Assembly (NCBI GenBank): GCA_023014335.1
Contig: JAECYW010000036.1
Coordinates: 124,001-188,000 of the forward strand
DNA length: 64,000 nucleotides
Reading direction: 5' to 3'
DNA from: Galerina marginata
Taxonomy: Eukaryota > Basidiomycota > Agaricomycetes > Agaricales > Galerinaceae
Below are positions 23,468-32,656 of the stretch, one piece after another. A program made the position numbers and the translations under genes. The notes below the pieces were generated by a model. The model was not told where the DNA came from. It did no database searches and saw only the letters and a program-made list of their open reading frames with translations. Position 1 is the stretch's first letter, and each line of letters begins with the position of its first letter.

Positions 23468-25006
23468 TCAGATCATGTCAGGCCCACGATTACCGACCGA
23501 GCTATATTTAGCATGGAACGGGGACATCGGCGAGTGCGTATGTGCGCCGCTGGTCTGGTTGATCCCATACCCGACGGACTCGTTCGGCGCGGGCTGGTGC
23601 GTACCAGTTCCAGAGCGCTTGAGGATCTCGTCTGCGATGTCTGCGCCGTATTGTTCTGCTAGTTGGCTGTAAAAAAGGGGAGGTGATCAGAAAAAAAGAA
23701 ATTGGGAGGGAAAGAAGAGAAAGATGTGCCTGGCGTAGTTCTCCATGATGACGGCCATGGTTGTTAGATTTAGACGGTATGCCTCGGGCATCATGCCTTT
23801 TCCGAAGCGGTATGTGACGTGGTTCGAGCAGAGCAGGCCGGCTAGCATGGCTGCGATCTGTAACGGTACCAGGATGAAGGCGGCGCTGTACCATCTTTCC
23901 AATATGAACCTCTCAAATTTGAGGTATGGGCCTTTACACCCGTCCAAGATAGTTCTCGCGTAACACGTCTGGCTGATGGTTGCCTCAACAAAAGGGGAGA
24001 AGTACCCACAGCACTGCAGCTGATTCTGTATCCTCAGCCGGCCTTCAGATCCGAGAGTGCGGGACCACTGCGCATTAATCTTGCCCTCCAAGTTAAACGT
24101 GCGCCTCCGATACGTCACATACCCCGGCGTAACGAGGAACGCAAAGGTGACCCAAGTGAGAAAGGTATACCACGCGAGGAAGCCGCGGTTGTTGAGCAGG
24201 ATGCCAGCGTACCCGATGAGAGAGGTGAAGATCCCGACGCAGGCGGCGATGGTGGATAGGATGAGCTCGGGGCGGTTGCCGACTCTGATGACGTCTGCGT
24301 GTGTCCAGACGTCGAACCAGGTGAGGAGGCAGACGACGAGGGCGGCGAGGGAGTAGAACATCATCTGGATTTAGAGGAAGGAGTAGGTAGGTGAGGAGAA
24401 ATGTGGGAAGAGGAGGAAGGAGGGGAGGAAGAACGTACGAGGGTGTTGGTGAAGAACAGGATCCACTTGAACTTGTTCCACCTTAACCGCCCTTTCCCCT
24501 GCGGCATCCTCGCCTCGTTAGTCTTGAACGCCTCCAGCCCGCCACCTCTCTTCGGGAGGTTCGGCTCATCCGTGCCCTTGCCCTTCCTCATCCTCGCACC
24601 AACAGGCGAGAACGACGAGAACTTGGACGGGAGGTAGTTCACGCTCAGCGAGAGATTACTCGCCGCCCCAGAGAGGTTATCTCTCGACCCGCGGGCAAAG
24701 GGTGCGCTGGGCGGGTTGAGGAGGCCGCCGTAGTCGCTGGAGGAGGAGTTGTTCATGTCTGCTAGCATGTGTCGTGTGGAGCCTGCCTGGGAATACGCCG
24801 AGTTGGCATGCGAGATCACCGAGGACCGTCTAGAGGTGCGGTGGGCGTCGTATAGAGAGTTTTTGAGGATATTGGTGGGTTTTCAAAGACGGAGGATCGA
24901 GGAAAGGTGAAAAAAAAAAAGGAGAAAGGGATCCACAGCGGCGACGTGGCTTGTCAGATCGGGGTACTGACAAACAAGGCTGTACTTACGGCGAATTGGG
25001 ATCCAT
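23468..25006 (-). CDS. Tetraspanin (fungal Tsp2-like)
   Basis: Four exons give 413 residues: 24990-25006 (17 nt), 24439-24829, 23730-24364 and 23468-23666. The first exon holds ATG and joins in frame to SVISHANSAYSQAG. A ~120-residue polar cytosolic N-terminus precedes four transmembrane helices: FKWILFFTNTL/MMFYSLAALVVCLL, ILSTIAACVGIFTSLIGYAG, FLAWYTFLTWVTFAFLV and AAFILVPLQIAAMLAGLLC. The large loop between helices 3 and 4 carries the tetraspanin CCG motif (LQCCGYFSPF) and further cysteines (QTCYARTILDGCKG). This layout with a long N-terminus is that of basidiomycete Tsp2, a membrane organiser. The last intron (23667-23729) starts GC instead of GT (CCAG/GCACAT) and ends TTTACAG; no GT alternative restores the conserved NYA-QLAEQYGADIADEIL join. 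Confidence 0.92.
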
Positions 25007-25870
25007 CTATCGCCGGGATGAGAGATATGAGTTGAAAGAGCGTAGGGTAGAAGTGCAACGTCGGGGCAAGATGTAGATTTGGAAGAGCAGTGGGCAGTGG
25101 GCGGGAGGAGAGGGTAGAAAGAGAGGTTGAGGCGGTTGCGTAAGAAACGACGTCAAACGTTGAAAGAAAAATTCTCATGATCACATACCAAATGGGGGCT
25201 GTCCTGGCGTTCGATTTGGTGCCCATTCTGGTCGAGATAGGTTGACCACACCCGCTGCATCGCGAAAAGAAAGAGAGGAGGAGGAGGAGGGGGGGTATAA
25301 TGGCAGACTAGAATACAACACGGAAGAGAACGAGGGCAAGCACGGTGAACAACAAAACAAACCGTCTCCGGTTCCCCACTTATCGCTGTGGAATGTTCAC
25401 ATGCTACTTAGAACCCATGTTGGCGGGATCGGAGTTGCAATGTCTCCCCCTATTCTGACAACCGTAAGAATAGAGGTCAACAGATATGTCAGTCGAAAGA
25501 TAACGACTTCAAAACCTCTCGTAACTCGGTTTGCTTTTGGGTTGTAAAACTCACAAGCTTGAGCAGATTTTTCAATCGTTGTGGACGTCGTATCGATATC
25601 TTTGCAGAGTTCGGCACGCACGTGCTCCGGTATTCCAGCTCCGACTAACCAAATTCGCCAACAATGTACACTTTGCCTCCGTTCACCCATCATCTCGTCG
25701 CTATGGACGTCGATCCCGCCAAGTTAACCCCCATTCGAGGCGAGCTCTTGGCCGAAGGCGGCCAAAATAAACCTGTTTTAATTTAGACTTACGCAGCCTA
25801 GGCGATTGCCAGATTTGCACCTCTTCCTGCTGCGCACCTCGTACCAAAACTCATCTTCTGCCCCCACCAA

Positions 25871-25907
25871 CATGTACGTATCTGCCACGCTTTGGCAGAT
25901 GTACATG
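25871..25907. repeat. Near-perfect palindrome (hairpin)
   Basis: CATGTAC(GT)ATCTGCC ... GGCAGATGTACATG: about 15-bp arms with a two-base bulge on the left and a short loop. It lies in an otherwise featureless stretch; no terminator-like T run follows. Confidence 0.6.
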
Positions 25908-26112
25908 TCTACCTCGGCTCGCATATCGCGGAATACGCTCACTTCGACCGACTTCTCTGTGACCAATAGCGAGTGGAGAGCTCGATCATTCTGACCAGCT
26001 GTAGCTTACTGTTTCCCAGAGTCTCCTACGCCTCATGAAGGCGACCGAATTTGCCTTTCCATCTGGCTTTCGTTATCTGCGGTCTAACTGAATGGCTGGT
26101 TTGCGTTCTCAT

Positions 26113-27490
26113 GCTCCTACCCGAGTACCTGAGGAAAAATAATTCAACCACTCGTAAGTTCCGGAGCCTGGAGGTTATCTTCCTTACGAAAATTTCCCGG
26201 CTCATCCTCTATTGTGGAACTGGCCAACTCGTCAATTCGATCCACTTCCAACCAACAACGAAGTGCTAGCCGCGGGTTTAACGGTGTGCCGTCTTATAAG
26301 TCGACAGATGCTTTCTGGAACTTTGGACTTGTGATTGACGCCGTTCGTCTGAGAATTTGACCCACTTGCGACGTCGAGAATGGTTATAAAGGGTCTTTTG
26401 GAGCTGATCTGGCCTGCTCTGGGTCGAACGACCTTCCTACCCCATGACGAGGGCACGATTAAGCAGAGGTCAGCTGCGTCTCAGACCTCAACCTGCGACG
26501 TCGAGAATGGTAATGATTCAGAAACGTCCTTTGAAGCAGATATGCCCTGCTTTAGGTCGTCGAGCGACCTTCCAACCACACGACGAGGACCTGGGTTACT
26601 AATATAATTTAACGGATCAGCTTCGTTCGGTGGTTGAAAGTATGCGAACGTTGACTGACTTTCCATCATCCCCTATGATCTAGAATATGTGATGACTCGA
26701 AATGCTCGTTTTCAGGATATCTTTGCATATGCGGTCTACTTGGATGTGTTCTTGTTCTTCTTCCTAGCACTTGATGCAATACAGTCCAACCGCTTCGATG
26801 TTCTGGAAGACGATGGAGTGAACTGACCCACTTCGTATAAAGCACTAGAACGTTGGAAGGCTATCTAAAATTCGGGACGATCCGAGAGGAACACAACACT
26901 CACGACCAATTTTCGCTCCCGTTTCCCAGCCCGAATATAGCCGTCATCGCTATCGATTCCTAACGCGAATGTAGCCGCCCAAAAATGCGTTCTAGGAGAA
27001 TGCATTTTCATAATATCAGCGGTCTACTTCGGTGTGTTCTTGTTTTCCTTGCCTAGCTAATGGGATACGGTTCAACCGCCTCGATGTTCTGAATGTCGAC
27101 GCATGGAGCTAGCCCTCAGGCTCTCTACATATGCAAACTTTCCTCGTACTTCTGGCTGGCCGTCCACGATTCTAATCCACAGCAGCGACGCACCAAAGGC
27201 GCTTCAATGTCAGTTCATCAAGCTCCTCCAAAAATTTCTGTTATGCCTTCTCATAAGATGAAGACGCTGTAGGATCCTGGAAAGGTTTCTACCCGAGTAG
27301 CAGGGGGAAAATCATATAACCACTCATATGTTCAGGAGCCTGGAGGTCGTTATCTTTCTTTTCTTACGGAAATTTTTCTGGTTCTGTCTCTAGAGTCTAT
27401 TGTGGAACTGGCCATCTCGTCAATTGGACCTACTTCCCCTCAACAGCGAAATGCTGGCCGTGGGTTTACTCGTATGTGCCGCCCGGGATG
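26113..27490. repeat. Degenerate direct duplication (26113-26290 and 27290-27490)
   Basis: Two ~190-bp segments about 1.18 kb apart share order and sequence: CTACCCGAGTA, AACCACTC, GGAGCCTGGAGGT, then TATTGTGGAACTGGCCA, CTCGTCAATT and GCTGGCCGTGGGTTTA or its variant. The duplication is old, with indels. Members of another repeat family lie between them. Confidence 0.6.
26366..26597. repeat. Tandem duplication, period ~126 bp
   Basis: GCGACGTCGAGAATGGT recurs at ~26369 and ~26494. It is followed in both copies by a related GGTCTTTTGGAGCTGAT / CGTCCTTTGAAGCAGAT segment and by CGACCTTCC..CC. Two diverged tandem copies. Confidence 0.6.
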
Positions 27491-27780
27491 AAGGTGAAAA
27501 CTGGGCGTGGAAGGTGAGTACGAGATGGATACAATCGACTCGAACAAAGGGATCGAAATCTATTTTTAGATCAATAATTGTGCCGTGCCATGAGATCGCT
27601 GGTAAAGCCAAAATCTGGATATTAGAAAATGCCCATAGACGTGGATCTCGACTCGGGTCGAGCGAAATCCGATGGTTACTCTTTCCATGATTGTACTCCT
27701 TACTCCATCCTTAATCTGACCGACTTTTTTCTGTCCCAGGCTCGAGGCCGCCCATGCGGATCGCAGGAAAAAGCGCCGTC
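26690..27780 (+). repeat. Two plus-strand members of the 22.7-kb repeat family
   Basis: GGTCTACTT..GTGTTCTTGTT occurs at ~26739 and ~27018, each preceded by an ATGC..TTTTCA..ATATC block and followed by TTCGATGTTCTG / CTCGATGTTCTG. Matches to the minus-strand copy at 22690-22890 continue past 27180 (ATCCAC..CAGCGACGC). This is the clearest evidence for a dispersed, decayed element or gene family in the interval. Confidence 0.6.
27490..27612 (-). repeat. Copy of the repeat found at 20225-20365
   Basis: Inverted relative to the copy upstream of the 20452 F-box gene, with high identity over ~120 bp. No F-box sequence adjoins this copy, so the repeat moves or duplicates independently of the gene. 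Confidence 0.7.
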
Positions 27781-29101
27781 GACGCGGCTTGTGTTTAGTT
27801 TACCTTCCTATATACAATTCGACTGCGTTGCAGTCGCGATCTCGCATCTGGCTTGTGTCTGTACGTGTTGCCTTTTTTCATTTTTTTTTCATTTTGAAAA
27901 GTTTTGAATATTCGTTATGGCTGGTGATAAAGACGACGCTCTCTAGGCCGGTGCATGTATTAGCCTCGTGCATCGCAGGATCCCTTCTGAGGATCGTAAT
28001 CAATATCCGATCGGACGTATCATGGATGTGAACTCCAGCTCTAAGGACCCTTGGGGAGAATTCGGTTTTTTAGTTTAGTAGGCAAGACAGGTTTTTACCA
28101 TTCGTACGGAGGTATTGTAACATTCGTCGGTGCTATTCGTATATATACGAGCTCAAGGGACTATTGTATCTTCAGGTTCGAGTGTTAACTTTGCGCACTA
28201 TACCGTCGCTGACTCGCTGGGGTGACCCATACAATTCAAAATGATGAAGGTACTGCTGGACTTCCAGGGCATCTAGGACAAGACAGAGCAGGCGAAGGAT
28301 ACGAATTTTAAGCCTAAAGTTCTGCTAAATTTTTATCACAGTACGGGTAAGCCTCCGGCTGGTGTATCTTGGTATCGTTTTAGATCTCGTCAAGAAGGAA
28401 GAGGGTCATCCGGACCGCGGTGTCAACTATAAACCCGCTTGTTTATCCGAGAAACCGAAAATAAACAACATCAAATTTGTGGTTCCAATTCACCACTAGT
28501 ACGCTCAAGTTCTGAACATGGACATACCTCGATCTCTTCAGAAATTCCGTTAACACGGACCGAATTCAAGTGGAAAACTAGGATTGGTTTTCCAACTTCA
28601 AATAACTCCAAGTTACATTGATTGCGTCGAGCTTCTATCTGTATCGATAACCCATGCATTAGAAGACGCCACCCAAATTCAAGCTGTCAACGATCTCATA
28701 ACTTGGTTATAAAAAATTAGAGCGAATGTCGTTATAATTCATGGTAGTAAGTCCTCCTTTGTTTTCCCCAGTTCGCCCAATTCATCTAAATTTCGGTGCA
28801 GACCGCCTAAAGACCGTAGAAATGTATATTGGGCTCACAAAAGGTTCTTATCACCGTTTTTATCATCTCGTGCCGAAATTCGGCTTTTACACTCCTTCCT
28901 GAACACGCGACACTTGCCAGCCGAAGAACCTCGTTGCGGAATCGCAAGAGAAGCGACCCAACGTGGCTATAGTCATATAAATCTTGGCACCTGACCTTGA
29001 CCACGACTTGATCTTGACCCTCTCCTCGAGTCACCGTTTTACACGGCTTGCTGGCTGCGATTTGTATCTAAAGTCATGAACTACGACTTCACTAGATCAG
29101 A

Positions 29102-29812
29102 ATGTCTTCCTCCAACCCCAGTCGCCCTCATAACCAGCTCCGACGGAGACCACGCGTTCCTCTGCGTATTTCCGAGCCCATAACCCTGCCACGAAGATCA
29201 ACGGATAGCATCATCCCCTCCTCCGCGCCGCCTTTCAAGGTTTCAATCGCTTTCGACCCACGACTTCCTCCTTCCCTTTCGCCTCGGCCACTCTCGCTCA
29301 ATAAGAACGAGTCGTACGTGGACGACGCCTTTCCTTGGACAAACGCTGCACCGGACAAGTTCCGGTATCGCCACCGACACTCTGCTTCTGCGCCAAATAT
29401 CACCTTCAAGCGGAACCCGTCTTTCCACTCTCGCCTGCGTAGTCATGATCCACAGCAATCATCCCCCCTCACTTCGCCGCCGTTGCCTCCAGAACCCGTC
29501 CCTCATGTTCCAGTTCCCTACCCTCCGAAAACAGAAATACCGCCTCTGTCCGCCCCATCTAATGAGTCGACGCAATCATTAACTATTGAAATCAATGCCC
29601 CAGATGTTGTATCGAAGCCGCGAAATAAGCTGAAGAAGAGGAGAAGGGAGGCATATCACGAAGACGAAGGACTGAATCTATTTAGTTCGTCCAATCCAAT
29701 TTACTCGAACCTCGTTTTTGTGACACTGATGCCCGACCAGCTCAAATTGAGACCCTGTTCAGGCGAAAGAGTAAACCACGTCCAGAAGAATATGCGACCC
29801 CAAATCGATTAG
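29102..29812 (+). CDS. Hypothetical proline/serine-rich basic protein
   Basis: A single open frame of 236 residues from an ATG at 29102. There is a TATAAA about 120 bp upstream (28976-28981). The composition is low-complexity: Arg/Pro/Ser-rich N-terminal half (RRRPRVPLRISEPITLPRRS), a Pro-rich middle (PPLPPEPVPHVPVPYPPK) and a basic patch KPRNKLKKRRREAYHEDE that could serve as a nuclear localisation signal. No domain recognised. The length and the promoter element favour a gene, but the biased composition also lets such a frame stay open by chance. Confidence 0.5.
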   Translation: MSSSNPSRPHNQLRRRPRVPLRISEPITLPRRSTDSIIPSSAPPFKVSIAFDPRLPPSLSPRPLSLNKNESYVDDAFPWTNAAPDKFRYRHRHSASAPNITFKRNPSFHSRLRSHDPQQSSPLTSPPLPPEPVPHVPVPYPPKTEIPPLSAPSNESTQSLTIEINAPDVVSKPRNKLKKRRREAYHEDEGLNLFSSSNPIYSNLVFVTLMPDQLKLRPCSGERVNHVQKNMRPQID

Positions 29813-32656
29813 TGCTGGGGTCTCATTTTATTCCAAAATATATCCCCCCGTCATTTGATGACGGAAGAGTGGTAGATTTTCGGAGAAGATATTGATCGGG
29901 CATTCTTAATTAATAATGACGACCTTACTACTGACTAATTACAACCAAGTCGAGTTCGTAACAAAGAAGTACAGAGCTAGACTGTAGAGAACTAATGAAT
30001 TGACTGGGAGAGGGTTCAGCAAATATAAACTAAAGGCCGGTTCGTGATCAAAGAACTCAAGCAAAGGATAAAATCAAAAAATTACCTCTCAAGACCATCC
30101 GCTACGGTGGGAGGCACCGTGGTCCGTCGTCATCGCATTCATACTCAAGTATATGCGTCCCAGCCGAACGCCATCCACTCTTCGTCCTCGATCATGACCA
30201 GCTCGCGAACCCACCTGCTGCGGCGCTGCCTGCAGCAGCGCGCCAGCAACATCAGCTGCCTTTCCCCCAAACACCCATCCCGCGAAACGTGGTGAACACT
30301 TTCCCTTCGCGACTCCTGCACCAGCCCATGCCCATGCCCATCTACCGGTTTACTTTGCCTTTGGGAGCGAAGAAACCCGTACATCAGCAGCAGCGGCGCA
30401 GCGCGCCGGGGTGAGGAAGGACTAAACACGAGCGGGCTGAGAGGAAAGACGGAAGTACGGAAGGAAGGTGGGGTAGCAGCGGGAGGGCTGCGACGATGGA
30501 GCACGGGAAAATGCAGATGGGGAGGCAACGATGACGATACGGAAATCCTACACCCTCCTCAAGGGTCAAGAGGGTAGAGGGTTGACGTAGTGAAATGGTA
30601 GAGATTGGTGGCGACGATCAATCGCGAACATATGGTGCACGCTAGGAGGACTTTGCATGCGTATTGGCGACGACAGCGTCGTTCCGTCTTCCTCGTCCTC
30701 CTTCCCGATTTGGCCTCTGACAGCACCAGCTGCCCACTCCGCCCGACCCCACATTATCGCACCTCTCTTCCGTCCCACTGCCCCCTCAGAGTCATGCACC
30801 CGCCATCGCGACAAAGAGAAAGAGTTTTCCTAGGGGCCATTCCTGCATTAGTGACGATGGTGCGGGCTTTGGAGCGTGCTGTATGGTTTGGTTTTGGTTT
30901 TTGTGGTAAGATGGGCAGATGGGCAGAAGCGGGAATGCCTGAGCTTGAAGGAGGGGGCTGGGTGCGGCTGCGATGAGGGCTGCAGCAGTTGGGGTAGTCG
31001 CTGCATTGAGACCGAATAGAATGAGGTCCTTGCTTCTCCTTTCGACCGCAGGATCCTGCCCTCGGCTCTATCTCCTCTGTACCAGTTGAACGTTTCGGGC
31101 TCAGGCCACGGAGGTGCCGCTCACATTTCAAACTCCCGCCTCACTCCCTTCCCCTTCCTCCTGCGTACGTGTATGCGTCCTCCCAATCATGACCGGCTTG
31201 CAAACTCGCCCGCCTGCCGGCACCAGCAACGCTCTAGCAACATCAGCACTAAGCTACGCGCCCCACCTCTTCGCCTCTCCCCAGCCTCGCCCTGCGGGGC
31301 AGTACCCATCCCACGAACTTGACGAAAAGTCTCCCGTGGGGACACCTCCAGCGGGCAAAGTCAATGCATATACCCCAGGACTAGCAGCGTCCACGACCCG
31401 TGCGAGCGTTCTTTGCTTCTGGGAGTGAAAAAACCGCGGAGCCGCAGGTGGTCATGCACCTGGGTGGGAAGTTGGAACGACCAGACCGCAAGCAGGCCAG
31501 AGGGAAGGACAGTGTAGCAGCGGGAGGGCTGCGACGACGAGCGGACGAAGATACAAGGATACAAGGATTCACCCTGCCCCGAGCAGAGGCGATTGGCAAA
31601 AGGGCAAGGGATAGGTGATAGCGATGACCAAGTTGCGGACAGGCGGTGCGAGTCCCTGCTTGAGGTACGGAGCCAAGCGACGAATCGACGTGGCAGTTGA
31701 GTATCATGGTGATGGTGACAGTTTTCTGGGGGGCTCGGAAGAAGGGGTCAAAAGAGAAGGAGATCTTGGAATGAGTAACGCCAACAGCGAGCTAAGAACA
31801 AAGAATTTCGTTCAGCTTCGACTCCACAAGGAGGTAAAGACGAGGAAGCACGCACCTAGTCGCTTGGTTTCACCGCGAGATACGTTGTAACCGCAGAACC
31901 AAAAGAAAAGGCGGGCTGTTAAGAATGTCAAGCTTCAAGGAGCCATTCTTCTTGAAATCGATTAACAAAAGCTCGAATCCAACATAACGTCCTTCCTCAC
32001 CGGATATCTAGAACTCCCAACGCCATCCAGGAGATCGTGAAAGAAGTCGGTAAAAAGAGAAACAGTATGCACAACTTGAAAGCGCCGGCGTCGTACGAGT
32101 GGCTGGATCTTCAAGCCGTCCAAGATGCCTAAGGATATAGGCCACAGCTGAAGTGCAGTCAGTAACCCGTAAGTAAAGGACCGAGAGATGATTGTGCGAG
32201 GACTCAGGAGATGGAAGAGCGCGAAATGATGAAAATTTGATCCCAACACGTACCACGTGAGTCACAGGTGGTTGGGAACGAGCAAGACGAACAGAACACG
32301 TTGAATACTCGACTACAACTACAGCTGACTTGTCACTTTCCTGAATCCTACATACAATTACAACGATGAAACGAACGGGCAACGAACGGGAGTCGGGAAT
32401 TTCTTTTTACTATGTAGTGATTTGCTTTCGGAAGAATTTCTGGGCTGGTGCGAAAAAAAAATTTGAGATAGCCGAAGCGAGATTGTGGAAAAGAAACTTG
32501 AACTATAAACAGTATCAGACATTCTCTAAACAGAACTACGGGTCTTGAGTGCAACTTGAGTGGAGACCGCGACTGAGATTGGAATTAGGAAAGTTATGGG
32601 TGTTGTTTATTGAAATTTGAAAGACGACTTACCTGGAAAACCACGGTCGTGGAATG
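29813..32656. other. GC-rich repeat-bearing interval without clear gene
   Basis: Overlapping frames on both strands come from biased composition. Two related segments (about 30140-30560 and 31060-31620) share blocks such as CCAGCAACATCAGC / CTAGCAACATCAGC, TTGGGAGCGAAGAAACC / CTGGGAGTGAAAAAACC, and GTAGCAGCGGGAGGGCTGCGACGA. This indicates local duplication. The second is the start of a longer dispersed repeat (31390-32270). No gene supported. Confidence 0.45.
31390..32270. repeat. Dispersed ~0.9-kb repeat, copy 1 (copy 2 at 45950-46860)
   Basis: Long collinear match to 45950-46860 with many shared blocks: GCAGCGGGAGG.CTGCGACGA, GGCAAGGGATAGG / GAGCAAGGGATAGG, GCGATGACCAA.TTGCGGACA, CGACGTGGCAGT.GAGTATC, GCAGAACCAAAAGAAAAGG, GGATCTTCAAGCCGTC, ATATAGGCCACAGCTGAA, AGATGATTGTGCG, and ATGAAAATTTGATCCCAACACGTA at the end, followed by CACGTGA in both. 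No transposase, terminal repeats or target duplication could be identified, and both copies carry indels that break any common reading frame. Confidence 0.8.

Larger units (their letters stand above)
25007..29101. other. Gene-poor interval with repeats
   Basis: About 4 kb without an assignable gene. It contains a pyrimidine-rich upstream region of the tetraspanin gene, a near-palindrome (25871-25907), a ~126-bp tandem duplication (26366-26597), and copies of two dispersed repeat families (26113-27780). From 27.8 to 29.1 kb nothing is recognisable. A TATAAA at 28976-28981 precedes the ORF at 29102. Confidence 0.45.

Noticed and set aside
25871..25907. Intrinsic terminator
   Set aside because: The hairpin has no T run and the genome is eukaryotic. 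Listed as a palindrome only.
30044..31900. Overlapping frames such as 30754-31131 (-) and 31086-31428 (+)
   Set aside because: They lie in duplicated, compositionally biased repeat DNA. Copies elsewhere do not keep the frames.
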